Assembly (NCBI GenBank): GCA_002298785.1
Contig: DBMR01000024.1
Span: 7,265-71,264 of the forward strand
Length of the DNA: 64,000 bases
Origin: Verrucomicrobia subdivision 3 bacterium UBA693
GTDB lineage: Bacteria; Verrucomicrobiota; Verrucomicrobiia; Limisphaerales; UBA8199
Direction: 5' to 3'
Both the position numbers and the translations under genes were made by a program. Position 1 is the stretch's first letter. Each line of letters starts with the position of its first letter. The notes below the pieces were generated by a model. It worked only from the letters and a program-made list of their open reading frames with translations. It did no database searches and was not told the origin of the DNA. Below are positions 52,991 to 61,554 of the stretch, piece by piece.

Positions 52991-54382
52991 TCATCTCTCC
53001 TCCAACGGCCTGACGGCTCGTTCGGTATCCCGTTTCAGGAAACGCATGCCGGCCAGCCAAAACAGCCCGGCTACTACGAACATGCAGCCCACCAGCAGAA
53101 AGGCGCGATTCATCGAATAGCGGTCACTCACAATCCCGATGATCACGGGAGAAATCACATCGCCAAAGGCGTGGATGACGAAAATGTTCAACGCGAACCC
53201 CGCGGAACGCAGAGAAGGATGAGTGACGTTGGCGAGGATGGTATTCGTCGGGCCGGTATTGAAAAACAGGCAAAAGCAGGTGCAGAAAATCATCGGCCAA
53301 ATCAAAGGGAAGGGCGCATAGAGCGTGGCCACCATAAACGGAAACCCGATCAGCATCGCCAGGCCCGACACCAGGAAATAGGAACCGGAAAAGCGGGCGC
53401 GGAGTTTGTCCCCGACCACGCCTCCGAGGAGGGTGGCGATCAAGCCGGCAATACAAGTGATGCCTCCGAAAATCACCTCGACTGGTCCCGAGGCGCCCGG
53501 ACGGTTCTTCAAGTAGTAGGGCATCCAAAACGCAATTCCCCCGATGGCAAAAGTCATGGCAGTCATGCCCGCGGTGCAAAACAGGTAGGACGGGGTGCGC
53601 AACAGGACCAGGCAATCGCGCCAGTTTACCTTCCGCGTAGGCGTCTCCTGGCCGAGGTCGGCGAGTCCCCGCGGGGGCTCGCGCATGAATAGGCTACAAA
53701 TCCCCAGGGCCAAGCCGGGTGGCACGACAGCATAGAATGCCCAGCGCCAACTTTCAGCATGGATACCTAAGGTTCGCCCCGCCCACTCCCCGATGCTGGA
53801 ATGTGCCACCGCCCCTCCCAACACGTAACCAAGGGCGCTTCCAACCGGGATGGCCATATAAAACCAGGACAGCACCCGTCCCCGTATTTGCACCGGGTAA
53901 AGATCAGAAATCACCGCCGGAGCCACAGGGCCATAGGCGGCTTCCCCGATTCCCACGAAGCAGCGAGTGAGGAGCAGCAGGAAGAAGGTCCCGGCCAGGC
54001 CTGAGGCCCCGCTCGCCAGGCTCCAGAGCGTCACGCCCACACCGATCAACACCCATCTCGATTTTCGTTCCGCCAGTTTGCCAAACAGCGGCGCTCCAAT
54101 CATGTAGACCACCATGAACGCCATCGAGAGCACTCCGATTAATGCTAATTCAGGTTTGAATCCCAAGTGGTCCCGGCACCAGTTCTGCAGAGTCGTCAAT
54201 GCTTCGGAACTCGTGGCGTTTGCTCCGAAGAAGGTCTCCCGGAGCGGATCGACCACCGCCGCCAACACCTGGCGGTCGATGTAGTTAAATAGGTTGATCA
54301 ACAATAACAACAAAAGCGCCGTGCGCGCGCCACGATAGGGCTCGGCAGGGGACGATTTGGAAGTGGCTTCGCTGTTTTGCAT
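52991..54382 (-). CDS. MFS transporter, Spinster-like
   Basis: A 463-residue protein from the ATG at 54382, about twelve membrane helices. The first loop carries the GKLAERKSRW pattern (loop 2-3 MFS motif), with an early NLFNYIDRQVLAAV helix typical of the Spinster/sugar-phosphate-type group. The upstream in-frame start (54445) would overlap the marR stop and lacks conserved residues. Substrates may include sugar acids or lipids; not certain. It follows marR by 34 bases and is likely controlled by it. Confidence 0.88.
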   Translation of the reverse strand: MQNSEATSKSSPAEPYRGARTALLLLLLINLFNYIDRQVLAAVVDPLRETFFGANATSSEALTTLQNWCRDHLGFKPELALIGVLSMAFMVVYMIGAPLFGKLAERKSRWVLIGVGVTLWSLASGASGLAGTFFLLLLTRCFVGIGEAAYGPVAPAVISDLYPVQIRGRVLSWFYMAIPVGSALGYVLGGAVAHSSIGEWAGRTLGIHAESWRWAFYAVVPPGLALGICSLFMREPPRGLADLGQETPTRKVNWRDCLVLLRTPSYLFCTAGMTAMTFAIGGIAFWMPYYLKNRPGASGPVEVIFGGITCIAGLIATLLGGVVGDKLRARFSGSYFLVSGLAMLIGFPFMVATLYAPFPLIWPMIFCTCFCLFFNTGPTNTILANVTHPSLRSAGFALNIFVIHAFGDVISPVIIGIVSDRYSMNRAFLLVGCMFVVAGLFWLAGMRFLKRDTERAVRPLEER

Positions 54383-54416
54383 GTTTATCTCGCTATTTTC
54401 GGGCGGTGAACTGAAC

Positions 54417-54890
54417 TCAGGCGCGACGGGACATTTCGCGGGCAATAATGTCCGCTTGTTGGGCTACGGTTTGTAAATCAGTAAGCAAGGCCTGAATTCG
54501 CTTTTCCGGGACATCCTTCCAGACGCGGAGCGCCCCCTCATAGTAAAGCGGTAGAATCTCTTCGATGATGGTCCGTCCTCGTGTGGTCAAGGCCACATTG
54601 TATAGCCGCCTATCTCCGGAGACTTCCGTGCGCCGCACCAGTCCGCGCTTCTCTAGGCGATCGACAAGTCCAGTGACGTTGGAGCGGTGCATAACCAACT
54701 GCCGACTAAGATCGGATTGGGACATCCCCTCGGAGTTTAAATGGAGCAGGTTGAGGATGTTGAACTGGCTGGGGCCGAGGTCCCAACGTTCAAAGAGGAG
54801 CCGGCTGGCGCTCCAGAGGACATCGGCGGCGCGGAGGAGTTGGAGGAGGGCCTGGTAGCGGGGATGATCAGGGCCGGGAACCGTTTGCAT
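54417..54890 (-). CDS. MarR-family transcriptional regulator
   Basis: A 157-residue winged-helix regulator from the ATG at 54890 (an in-frame GTG lies two codons upstream). The wHTH region reads MSQSDLSRQLVMHRSNVTGLVDRLEKRGLVRR with the wing SGDRRLYNVALTTRGR. MarR proteins bind a short inverted repeat as dimers and are released by small phenolic or other ligands. A matching repeat lies about 20 bases upstream of its start. It heads a seven-gene minus-strand run (MFS, Lnt-like, Aas-like, hydrolase, GH106-like, amidohydrolase), which it may control. Confidence 0.92.
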   Translation of the reverse strand: MQTVPGPDHPRYQALLQLLRAADVLWSASRLLFERWDLGPSQFNILNLLHLNSEGMSQSDLSRQLVMHRSNVTGLVDRLEKRGLVRRTEVSGDRRLYNVALTTRGRTIIEEILPLYYEGALRVWKDVPEKRIQALLTDLQTVAQQADIIAREMSRRA

Positions 54891-54911
54891 AGTCACTGTT
54901 TAATACAAAAC

Positions 54912-54927
54912 TGTTGATATGTCAACA
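54912..54927 (-). promoter_or_regulatory. Inverted repeat, MarR operator candidate, overlapping a -35 box
   Basis: TGTTGA-TATG-TCAACA is a perfect 6-bp inverted repeat with 4-base spacer, 22 bases from the marR start. On the minus strand it contains TTGACA, followed by TATTAA/TAAACA candidates for the -10. Binding there would block transcription of marR and the genes after it; autoregulation is inferred. Confidence 0.65.
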
Positions 54928-55261
54928 ATTAAGTTTCACGATGGAGTTCCGGGGCGGGATATTAGCCGAAAGTACATTGAACGGGTCGGGGAAGGCCCTT
55001 TATCCCGAGGGCAATGTTCAGGAATTTGGGTCGGTAACTGAGGTAAATCGAGTGGCGATGAAATCGAGATTATTGTGGCGATTCCTATAAAGTGGTCTGA
55101 GCCCTGCTAGGAGAAGCGCGAGTTGGCGAGCGGTGCTGTAAGCCGTGGGACTACAAAAAATAGAGGGATTCTGCCGACATGCGAATACACAGCGATTTAA
55201 TAAATTCATCGCGTGACTCTCAGGCCCCAAAGCTCTGGGAGTCAGTTTGAAAGAAAATCAC
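54928..55261. other. 334-base intergenic region between divergent genes
   Basis: No gene, hairpin or promoter stands out beyond the MarR site. A plus-strand TTG that could extend the next gene upstream gives no conserved residues. Confidence 0.4.
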
Positions 55262-55885
55262 ATGAAGTTCCTTGTTGTACCCGTTGTTGCGTTCCTGGCA
55301 ACGACGCTCCCCAGTCTGGCGCAAACTAATTCCTTAGTTCGAAATTCACTGATCCGCCAATTTCCGCTCACCATGTCCTGGTCCGGCCCGGGTTCCGAAT
55401 CCGGACCGGAAACGACTTATAAAGTTTACTTCTCACGATTTGGAGATCCAGCGTCCATAACCTGGACTTTATTGACTAACGTGAGCGGAACCGTGGACAC
55501 GGTCCGCTTGTACGGTCCCTATACGGGCGGAATGTTTACCGTGGCAACGTCCAATTATTGGGGAGAGGCTTTACCGCTTGGGCAAGCCACGTTCCCTGCA
55601 GTGCAGCCAGTTACCCTCGCGTGGGACTACGAAGCGGATCCCGACCCTGACTTGCAGTTCAAGTTGTACCATTCCCAGAATCCGTCGTTGCCGATGCCTC
55701 AGTGGGAGGTGCTTACCAACGTGCCGGGCACTCTGCGGGCAGTGACGATCCAGGTAGCCCCCGGATTCCATCTGTTTTCCCTGACGGCCACGAATTCTCT
55801 GGGGGAATCGGATTTTTCGCCTCCGGCGCAAACCCCGCCACTGCCATCGAATCCGACCTTCGTCCGCCTGACGCCGCTGCAGTAG
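55262..55885 (+). CDS. Small secreted protein with FN3-like repeats
   Basis: A 207-residue protein from the ATG at 55262, with a signal peptide (about 1-20, ending in SLAQ). Two similar beta-rich repeats follow: MSWSGPG...YKVYFSR...WTLLTNVSGTVDTVRL and LAWDY...FKLYHSQ...WEVLTNVPGTLRAVTI, each of about 80 residues. They look like fibronectin type III folds and resemble the C-terminal modules of the larger secreted proteins in this window. Function unknown; probably a surface or periplasmic binding protein. Confidence 0.7.
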   Translation: MKFLVVPVVAFLATTLPSLAQTNSLVRNSLIRQFPLTMSWSGPGSESGPETTYKVYFSRFGDPASITWTLLTNVSGTVDTVRLYGPYTGGMFTVATSNYWGEALPLGQATFPAVQPVTLAWDYEADPDPDLQFKLYHSQNPSLPMPQWEVLTNVPGTLRAVTIQVAPGFHLFSLTATNSLGESDFSPPAQTPPLPSNPTFVRLTPLQ

Positions 55886-55903
55886 GTCGGAGGCGATCCG
55901 GAA

Positions 55904-57316
55904 TTACGAGGCCAGCAGGGCCCGGCAAGCTTGTCGGAGCCGTTTTAGATGCGGTTCCGATTTGGCTTCGATGTAGCATCGCACCAGGGGTTCAGTGCCG
56001 CTGGCTCGGAATGCCACCCATTCGTTGCCCGGGAGCAGGTACTTGTAGCCGTCCGTGGTGATGAACTTCTCGACTTTAAACGCGCCGATTTTCGTCAAAC
56101 CGGAGCCCAGCCGGGTGAGCAGAGCGTCTTTGGTTTCCGGCCGGATCGCCACATTGATGCGTTCGGAAAAGAAGGGGCCCGTTTGCTTTTCCAGATCTTT
56201 GAGAATGCGGCCGAGCGATTTGCCTTCGGTGGCTACCAATTCGGCCATGAGCAAACATGCCAGCACTCCGTCTTTTTCCGGTACATGACCTTTGACGCTC
56301 AGACCGCCGGACTCTTCGCCGCCGACGATGATGGGTTCACTTTCCATGAGCGCGCCGATGTATTTAAAGCCTACGGGCGTTTCGTGGACTCTGACCCCCA
56401 TCAAAGCGGCGACGGAATCGACCTGGTGACTGGTGGGCACCGTGCGCACCACCGCGCCGGTCCAACCGCGGTTCTTTTTGAGGTGGTACAATGCCAGGGC
56501 CAGGACCTGGTTGGGAGTTAGCCAGGTGCCGTCCTTATCCACGATGCCGAAGCGATCGGCGTCGCCATCCAGTCCCAAGCCCATCTGGGCTTTGCCGGAG
56601 CGCACGAAGGAACTCACGCCGGCCATCCCCTCGGCGTTTGGCTCCGGATGATGTCCTCCAAACAGCGGGTTCAATTCGTTGTGGAACAGCGTGATTTTCG
56701 CCCCGGTCTCCTCGAGCAACGTATCCAGGTAACCTCGGCCGGTCCCATACATCAACTCCACCGCAATTTTCATCTTCGCTTTGCGAATGGCTTCGAAGTT
56801 GATGAGTTTTCGAATCTGTTTGAAGTAATCGGGCTGGGGATCAAAGGTCTTGCATTCGAAAGTGCCGATAACGGCGGCGGAGAACGACCAGTTCTCTTTT
56901 TGCAGCCGCGCGATATTCGTTTCAATTTGCCGCGTGACTTCCGGGTGGGCCGGGGCGCCGTTTCCCGCAGAGAATTTCAAGCCCTGGTACTCCGCCGGAT
57001 TATGGCTGGCGGTCATGTTGATTCCGCCAATCGCTTTGCGTGCGCGGATCGAGTGGGCGATCACCGGGGTGGGCGCGTCCCGATTGGTGAGCACCGGTTG
57101 AAATCCAGCCGCCCCCAATACTTCCGCCGCCGCCAAAGAAAACTCGCGGCCCAGGAATCGCGTGTCGTATCCCATGATCACCGTCCGGGACTTGGCGTTG
57201 GGAATCTGCTGGAGGTATTCGGCGATGCCTTGCGTGGCCACGCGGACATTGTCGAAAGTAAAATCGCGCGCGATGAGCCCGCGCCAACCGGAGGTGCCAA
57301 ATTTGATGCTTGCCAT
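55904..57316 (-). CDS. Phosphoglucomutase/phosphomannomutase family protein
   Basis: A 470-residue protein from the ATG at 57316; the frame starts earlier at a TTG without conserved residues. The active-site serine is S104 in MTASHNP; the metal loop is GLDGDADRFG, the sugar loop GGEESGG and the phosphate loop RASGTEPLVRCYIEA. It interconverts hexose-1- and hexose-6-phosphates, thus feeding the UDP-glucose route. Preference for glucose, mannose or glucosamine cannot be read with certainty. It ends 18 bases from the convergent gene on its left. Confidence 0.92.
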   Translation of the reverse strand: MASIKFGTSGWRGLIARDFTFDNVRVATQGIAEYLQQIPNAKSRTVIMGYDTRFLGREFSLAAAEVLGAAGFQPVLTNRDAPTPVIAHSIRARKAIGGINMTASHNPAEYQGLKFSAGNGAPAHPEVTRQIETNIARLQKENWSFSAAVIGTFECKTFDPQPDYFKQIRKLINFEAIRKAKMKIAVELMYGTGRGYLDTLLEETGAKITLFHNELNPLFGGHHPEPNAEGMAGVSSFVRSGKAQMGLGLDGDADRFGIVDKDGTWLTPNQVLALALYHLKKNRGWTGAVVRTVPTSHQVDSVAALMGVRVHETPVGFKYIGALMESEPIIVGGEESGGLSVKGHVPEKDGVLACLLMAELVATEGKSLGRILKDLEKQTGPFFSERINVAIRPETKDALLTRLGSGLTKIGAFKVEKFITTDGYKYLLPGNEWVAFRASGTEPLVRCYIEAKSEPHLKRLRQACRALLAS

Positions 57317-57390
57317 AGATTTATTGTGGAGGGGAGTGCTTGCGGGAAAGATCCTGGGCTGAGCCGATGCGGGGCGTCGTCCCGGTGGAC

Positions 57391-57777
57391 TCAGCTCTTC
57401 CAATCAAACGCGCGCTTCTTCAGGGCGTAAAGGTAACCGATAAACAGGATACCGATGAAAGATAGCATCGCCCCGAGGATAAGACCGCCCTGGGATTGCA
57501 GCATGTCCTTGTAAACCACTGCCCAAGGGTACAGGAAAACAACCTCGATATCAAAGAGGATGAACAGCATCGCTACGAGGTAAAACTTAACCGAGAGCCG
57601 CGTATTGCCCGAGCCGACGGGGATCATGCCGCATTCGTAAGCGGTGTCCTTGATGGCGCTCCGGCGGCCTTTCTTGCCCACGATGACGGAAAACACGAGC
57701 ATGCCGAAGGAAAACCCCACGGCCAGCACTACGAGCATCAGCACCGGCAAATACTCTCTGATTTGCGTCGATTCCAT
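57391..57777 (-). CDS. nuoA: NADH-quinone oxidoreductase subunit A
   Basis: A 128-residue membrane protein with three helices and the NuoA pattern: YECGMIPVGSGNTRLSVKFY and ILFDIEVVFLYPWAV. It is part of the membrane arm of complex I, beside the quinone channel. No other nuo gene lies in the window, which is unusual as the genes normally form an operon; the rest must be elsewhere, or this is an extra copy. Confidence 0.93.
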   Translation of the reverse strand: MESTQIREYLPVLMLVVLAVGFSFGMLVFSVIVGKKGRRSAIKDTAYECGMIPVGSGNTRLSVKFYLVAMLFILFDIEVVFLYPWAVVYKDMLQSQGGLILGAMLSFIGILFIGYLYALKKRAFDWKS

Positions 57778-57898
57778 GTGCGAAATGTAAAAGCCCTATT
57801 CGCTTTGGCAAGGCACAAAGCGTCTGAAACGGTGGGCGACCGGCCTGGCGCCGGTGGCGTGTGCTTCACGGGCCATCGATGGAGCCGGGGATTTGATT

Positions 57899-59302
57899 TT
57901 ACCGGTGCGCAAATTTCTCCAGAAGCTTCGCGTGAATACCCCCAAAGCCGCCGTTGCTGAACACCACTACCACCTCCCCACCCTGGGCTTCTCTGCCCAT
58001 GTAGGAAACAATGGCATCCGCGTCCGGCAAGTAGGCGGCCGTTTTGCCGTCAGCCTTCAAATCGTTCATCAGCTTTTCGGGATCCAGACGTTCCTCGGGT
58101 TTGAGCAATTCGATGCGGGCGATTTGCGCCACCACCACGGAGTCTGCGTCGCTGAAGGATTCGGCTAGTTCCTTTTGAAACACGTTGCGCCGAGTCGTAT
58201 TGGTTCTGGGTTCAAATATCGCGTGAATCTTCTGGTGCGGATACTTGATGCGCAGCGCGCTCAAGGTTTCGCGGATCGCCGTGGGATGATGCCCAAAATC
58301 ATCCAGGACCGTAATTCCGCCCGCGATGCCCCGGACTTCCATGCGGCGCTTGATGCCTTTAAAGGTCTCGAACGCGGACTGGATTTGGTGGTTTTTCAAA
58401 CCGCAATGTTTGGCGCAAGCGATCACCGCGAGGGCGTTGCGCACATTGAGTTCCCCGACGAAGTTGGTGTGGAATTTGAAGCTGGGGATTTCGAATTCCG
58501 TGGCGGTGGGGCCATAGCGGATATTGAAAGCCTGCGTGGCGTTGCCTTCGCCCAGGCCGAAGCGTTTGACCGGGCAATGCGTGACCTGGGTGATGCCTGC
58601 CAGGTTCCGATCATCGCCATTCACCAGGAGCATTCCGTTCCGCGGCACCAACCGGATGAAATGCTTGAACGACGTCAGGATCGATTCGAGGTTGGGGAAA
58701 ATGTCGGCGTGATCGTATTCGAGATTATTCAGGATGGCGACTTCCGGGAGGTAATGCACGAATTTGCTGCGTTTGTCGAAGAAGGCGGTGTCATACTCGT
58801 CGCCTTCGATAATGAACCATTCGCTGTCGGTGAAACGGGCGCCCTGGCCGAGATTGGTGGGGATGCCGCCGATCAGGTAGCTCGGGTTCAATCCGTTATG
58901 CTCAAACACCCAGGTGAGCAGCGAGGTGGTGGTGGTTTTCCCATGCGTGCCCGCCACCACCAGCGAACGTTTGCCGCGGATGAAGAACTCTTTCAATAAC
59001 TCCGGCAGCGAGCAATAGCGGAGCTTGTGGTCCAGCACGTATTCGGCCTCCGGGTTGCCTCGGGAAATGGCGTTGCCGATCACCACCAGGTCTGGTTTGT
59101 GGGCGAGGTTTTGTTCCGCGTATCCCGAGATCACCTCGATTTGGCGGCTCGCCAAAAACGTGGACATCGGTGGATAAACATTCTGGTCGGAGCCGGTGAC
59201 CACGACGCCCTTTTCCTTCATGGCGGCGGCGGCGGCGGCCATAGCGGTGCCGCAGATCCCGACAAAGTGAACTGATTGAATCCGTGAAAACATCCGCGGC
59301 AT
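57899..59302 (-). CDS. mpl: UDP-N-acetylmuramate:L-alanyl-gamma-D-glutamyl-meso-diaminopimelate ligase
   Basis: A 467-residue Mur-ligase-type protein: N-terminal HFVGICGTAMAAAA Rossmann segment, ATP loop GTHGKTTT at 118-125, central EGDEYDTAFFDKRSKFVHY and the C-terminal domain with DDFGHHPTAIRETL and EPRTNTTRRNVFQ. Mpl, unlike MurC, ligates the recovered tripeptide to UDP-MurNAc in peptidoglycan recycling; the EYDTAFFDKRSKF segment is typical of Mpl. Indicates a diderm with meso-DAP wall. Confidence 0.95.
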   Translation of the reverse strand: MPRMFSRIQSVHFVGICGTAMAAAAAAMKEKGVVVTGSDQNVYPPMSTFLASRQIEVISGYAEQNLAHKPDLVVIGNAISRGNPEAEYVLDHKLRYCSLPELLKEFFIRGKRSLVVAGTHGKTTTTSLLTWVFEHNGLNPSYLIGGIPTNLGQGARFTDSEWFIIEGDEYDTAFFDKRSKFVHYLPEVAILNNLEYDHADIFPNLESILTSFKHFIRLVPRNGMLLVNGDDRNLAGITQVTHCPVKRFGLGEGNATQAFNIRYGPTATEFEIPSFKFHTNFVGELNVRNALAVIACAKHCGLKNHQIQSAFETFKGIKRRMEVRGIAGGITVLDDFGHHPTAIRETLSALRIKYPHQKIHAIFEPRTNTTRRNVFQKELAESFSDADSVVVAQIARIELLKPEERLDPEKLMNDLKADGKTAAYLPDADAIVSYMGREAQGGEVVVVFSNGGFGGIHAKLLEKFAHR

Positions 59303-59356
59303 GATAAAACGCCGCTCACGGTAGAAAAGCGAAAACGCGAATCGAAAATCGGCGGA

Positions 59357-60559
59357 TCAAATCCGCAGGAAGATCTTTTGGCGATAAAGCCAATAAAGCA
59401 GCAACCACAGCACCAGCAGTTCGCAACCGCCGCGCACGAGCGGGGTGTAGGCGGAGCCAAGCAGGTTGAAGAACCCGGCGCCCAGGTGGGCGGTAAGCGA
59501 GCGCTGAATGAATCCCATAAACAGGTGGTCGGAGCAGTAGGCGACGATGGAATTCATCCCGATCACGACGAGGGGAAAGGCCCAGGCCCGATATTTCAGG
59601 ACATCGATAATCCCATAAAAGCCGCCCAGCAGCAGCAGGCACCATCCGCCGCTGAACAAGGTCCAGCTTGGAGTCCAGATTCGTTTCACCACCGGGCACA
59701 AACCCAGCCACCCCGCGAGCGCGCCGGCGGTCAGGCAGATTACTCCGCCGGCGACCAGCCACCGCAGCTTGTTCCGGGCCGGCCAATCCCGCCGCAGCAC
59801 GCCACCAGCGAGCAAGCCTAGCACCATGGTGGCCAGGGTCGGGATGAAACTCAGCGTGGCGTAACCGCCGCCGTTGTAATCGAAGGGTTGGGGGCGGAGG
59901 AACAGGTTCAGGAACCACGTGTCGAAACGCCAGGCCAGGTTGCTGTTTTTACTCCAGTGCCCGGCAAAACCCTGGAGCAAACCTTCGTTCGTTACCCCGA
60001 CTTTGGCGTAATCGAAGTCGGGGCCGGGCAGGGGATACAATGCAAAAGCGGCCCAATAACCGACGAGTAGAATCCCGAAAGCCAGCCACTGGTCGCGGTC
60101 CGGTCGAAAGCCGAGCAGGAACAGGAACACATAGCCCAGGCCGATCTGCGACAGCGTATCTTCAAAGGTCCAACTGCTGCGCAGAAAGACTCCCAGGAGG
60201 ATCAGCGCCAGCGACCGATAGATTGCATGACGCAGCATCACGCCGCGGGCCTGCCCGCGACCGGTGCGATTGGCGATGGAGAAGGGCAGCGCCACTCCGA
60301 CCAGGAAGGAAAACGAAGGCTGGATCAGGTCGTGCAACGAGCAGCCAATCCACCCCACATGGGATTGGTGGTGACAAAGCAAGCGCCAGAACCAACTGTC
60401 CGGAATTGCCTGGGATACCTGGCAGAAGTTCAGGACTTCGGCGAGCATCAGGAACATCACCAACCCGCGGTAGGCGTCCAGGGAACCCAGGCGGTCGGCA
60501 ATTGCGGGTTTGGAAATCGCTGCCGGTGCGGGCGAGCTTGCCGTGGTCGTGGTGTTCAT
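59357..60559 (-). CDS. DUF5009/heparan-alpha-glucosaminide N-acetyltransferase-like membrane protein
   Basis: A 400-residue protein with about ten helices. Near the N-terminus RLGSLDAYRGLVMFLMLAE and the HVGWIGCSLHDLIQPSFSF segment are hallmarks of the family, which includes the lysosomal heparan acetyltransferase; the H in the latter segment is the likely catalytic one. The protein probably transfers acetyl groups across the membrane to a sugar of the envelope or of imported glycans. Substrate unknown. It lies in the same direction as mpl, 54 bases before it. Confidence 0.87.
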   Translation of the reverse strand: MNTTTTASSPAPAAISKPAIADRLGSLDAYRGLVMFLMLAEVLNFCQVSQAIPDSWFWRLLCHHQSHVGWIGCSLHDLIQPSFSFLVGVALPFSIANRTGRGQARGVMLRHAIYRSLALILLGVFLRSSWTFEDTLSQIGLGYVFLFLLGFRPDRDQWLAFGILLVGYWAAFALYPLPGPDFDYAKVGVTNEGLLQGFAGHWSKNSNLAWRFDTWFLNLFLRPQPFDYNGGGYATLSFIPTLATMVLGLLAGGVLRRDWPARNKLRWLVAGGVICLTAGALAGWLGLCPVVKRIWTPSWTLFSGGWCLLLLGGFYGIIDVLKYRAWAFPLVVIGMNSIVAYCSDHLFMGFIQRSLTAHLGAGFFNLLGSAYTPLVRGGCELLVLWLLLYWLYRQKIFLRI

Positions 60560-60760
60560 GGTTGTGGGCGCGAACCTACCGTGAAGCGCTCTCCAACTAA
60601 AGGGAAATTAACGCTGCTCGGAATTCTGCTTTGGAAATTGGTCTACACGGAGCCGCAGCGGCTCGGGGTGATTGGAGCGCAGTATATGTAAAGTGCGACC
60701 CACACAGCGTACACGCATGCATGCAGCGCATCGCCCGCGCTGTCCTTCGACATCTCAATA

Positions 60761-61549
60761 CTATTGAAAGAGGCGGAAGAATTTGCTGCCGCTGTCCCTT
60801 GGTACCACGACTTGGACGTTGGTCCCGACGAGTCGGGCAGAGTTTGTCACCGCCGTCCAATCGGGCGGTTCCAGGCTAGGCGTTTGTTGAACCGTATAAC
60901 CCACCGCGGCGGCCGGCCACGAAAGCTCAATTGTGTTCGTCGACGTTAGTGAACCTTGCAGCGTGGCGGGCACGACATCGTTGGTGTCCGCGACGGTGAG
61001 TCCGATCAGGGCCCAGTCCACCCACAAGTGGATGACATAGGTGTCGTAGCCGGTCAGGGCAGGGGTGTGGGTGAACGTGTTGCCGGCGTAACCGGTGGCG
61101 TCGAACATCAGCGGGTTCTGAAGAGCATCCTCACCGTTGACTTTGGGCATGATCTCAAAGGACCCACCGGTCGCTCCGGTATTGGCGAGCAGTTTTCCGG
61201 TGAACGAGCGCAGTTCAAACGGCTGGCCGTCCGGGCGCGTGAGGGTAATGTTCGCTCCGCTTCCAGTCGTGGGACCGGCGGTGATGGCTTGGGCCTGCAC
61301 ACCGCTCGGCCAGAATACGCTAAAGAACCGGCCCGTTGGCGGACCGCCCTGCCATGCCGACCAATAGCCGTCCACACTATAGGTGAAGGAATACCCGCTG
61401 CTGCTGAGCGTCCTCGCGGTGATGTTCGAGTTCCCCATGCTGGCTGGTTGTGAGGGGTTGAAGAACTGAATCGTGACCGCGCAGGTCGAAGCGGCCCAGA
61501 GCAGGGCTGCCATCATGGCGATGGTAATCGGGAGTGCCTTCTGTTTCAT
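60761..61549 (-). CDS. Secreted protein with C-terminal shared module
   Basis: A 262-residue protein from the ATG at 61549, five bases after the stop of the larger gene upstream. Signal peptide about 1-23. The body is a beta-rich domain of unknown kind with GFSFTYSV-like and LRSFTGKLLANTGATGGSFE segments; the last 65 residues form the shared module, with ELSWPAAAVGYTVQQTPSLE, W and the ending FFRLFQ. No catalytic residues seen. It is likely exported with its neighbour and may act on the same surface. Confidence 0.75.
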   Translation of the reverse strand: MKQKALPITIAMMAALLWAASTCAVTIQFFNPSQPASMGNSNITARTLSSSGYSFTYSVDGYWSAWQGGPPTGRFFSVFWPSGVQAQAITAGPTTGSGANITLTRPDGQPFELRSFTGKLLANTGATGGSFEIMPKVNGEDALQNPLMFDATGYAGNTFTHTPALTGYDTYVIHLWVDWALIGLTVADTNDVVPATLQGSLTSTNTIELSWPAAAVGYTVQQTPSLEPPDWTAVTNSARLVGTNVQVVVPRDSGSKFFRLFQ

Positions 61550-61554
61550 AAAAA

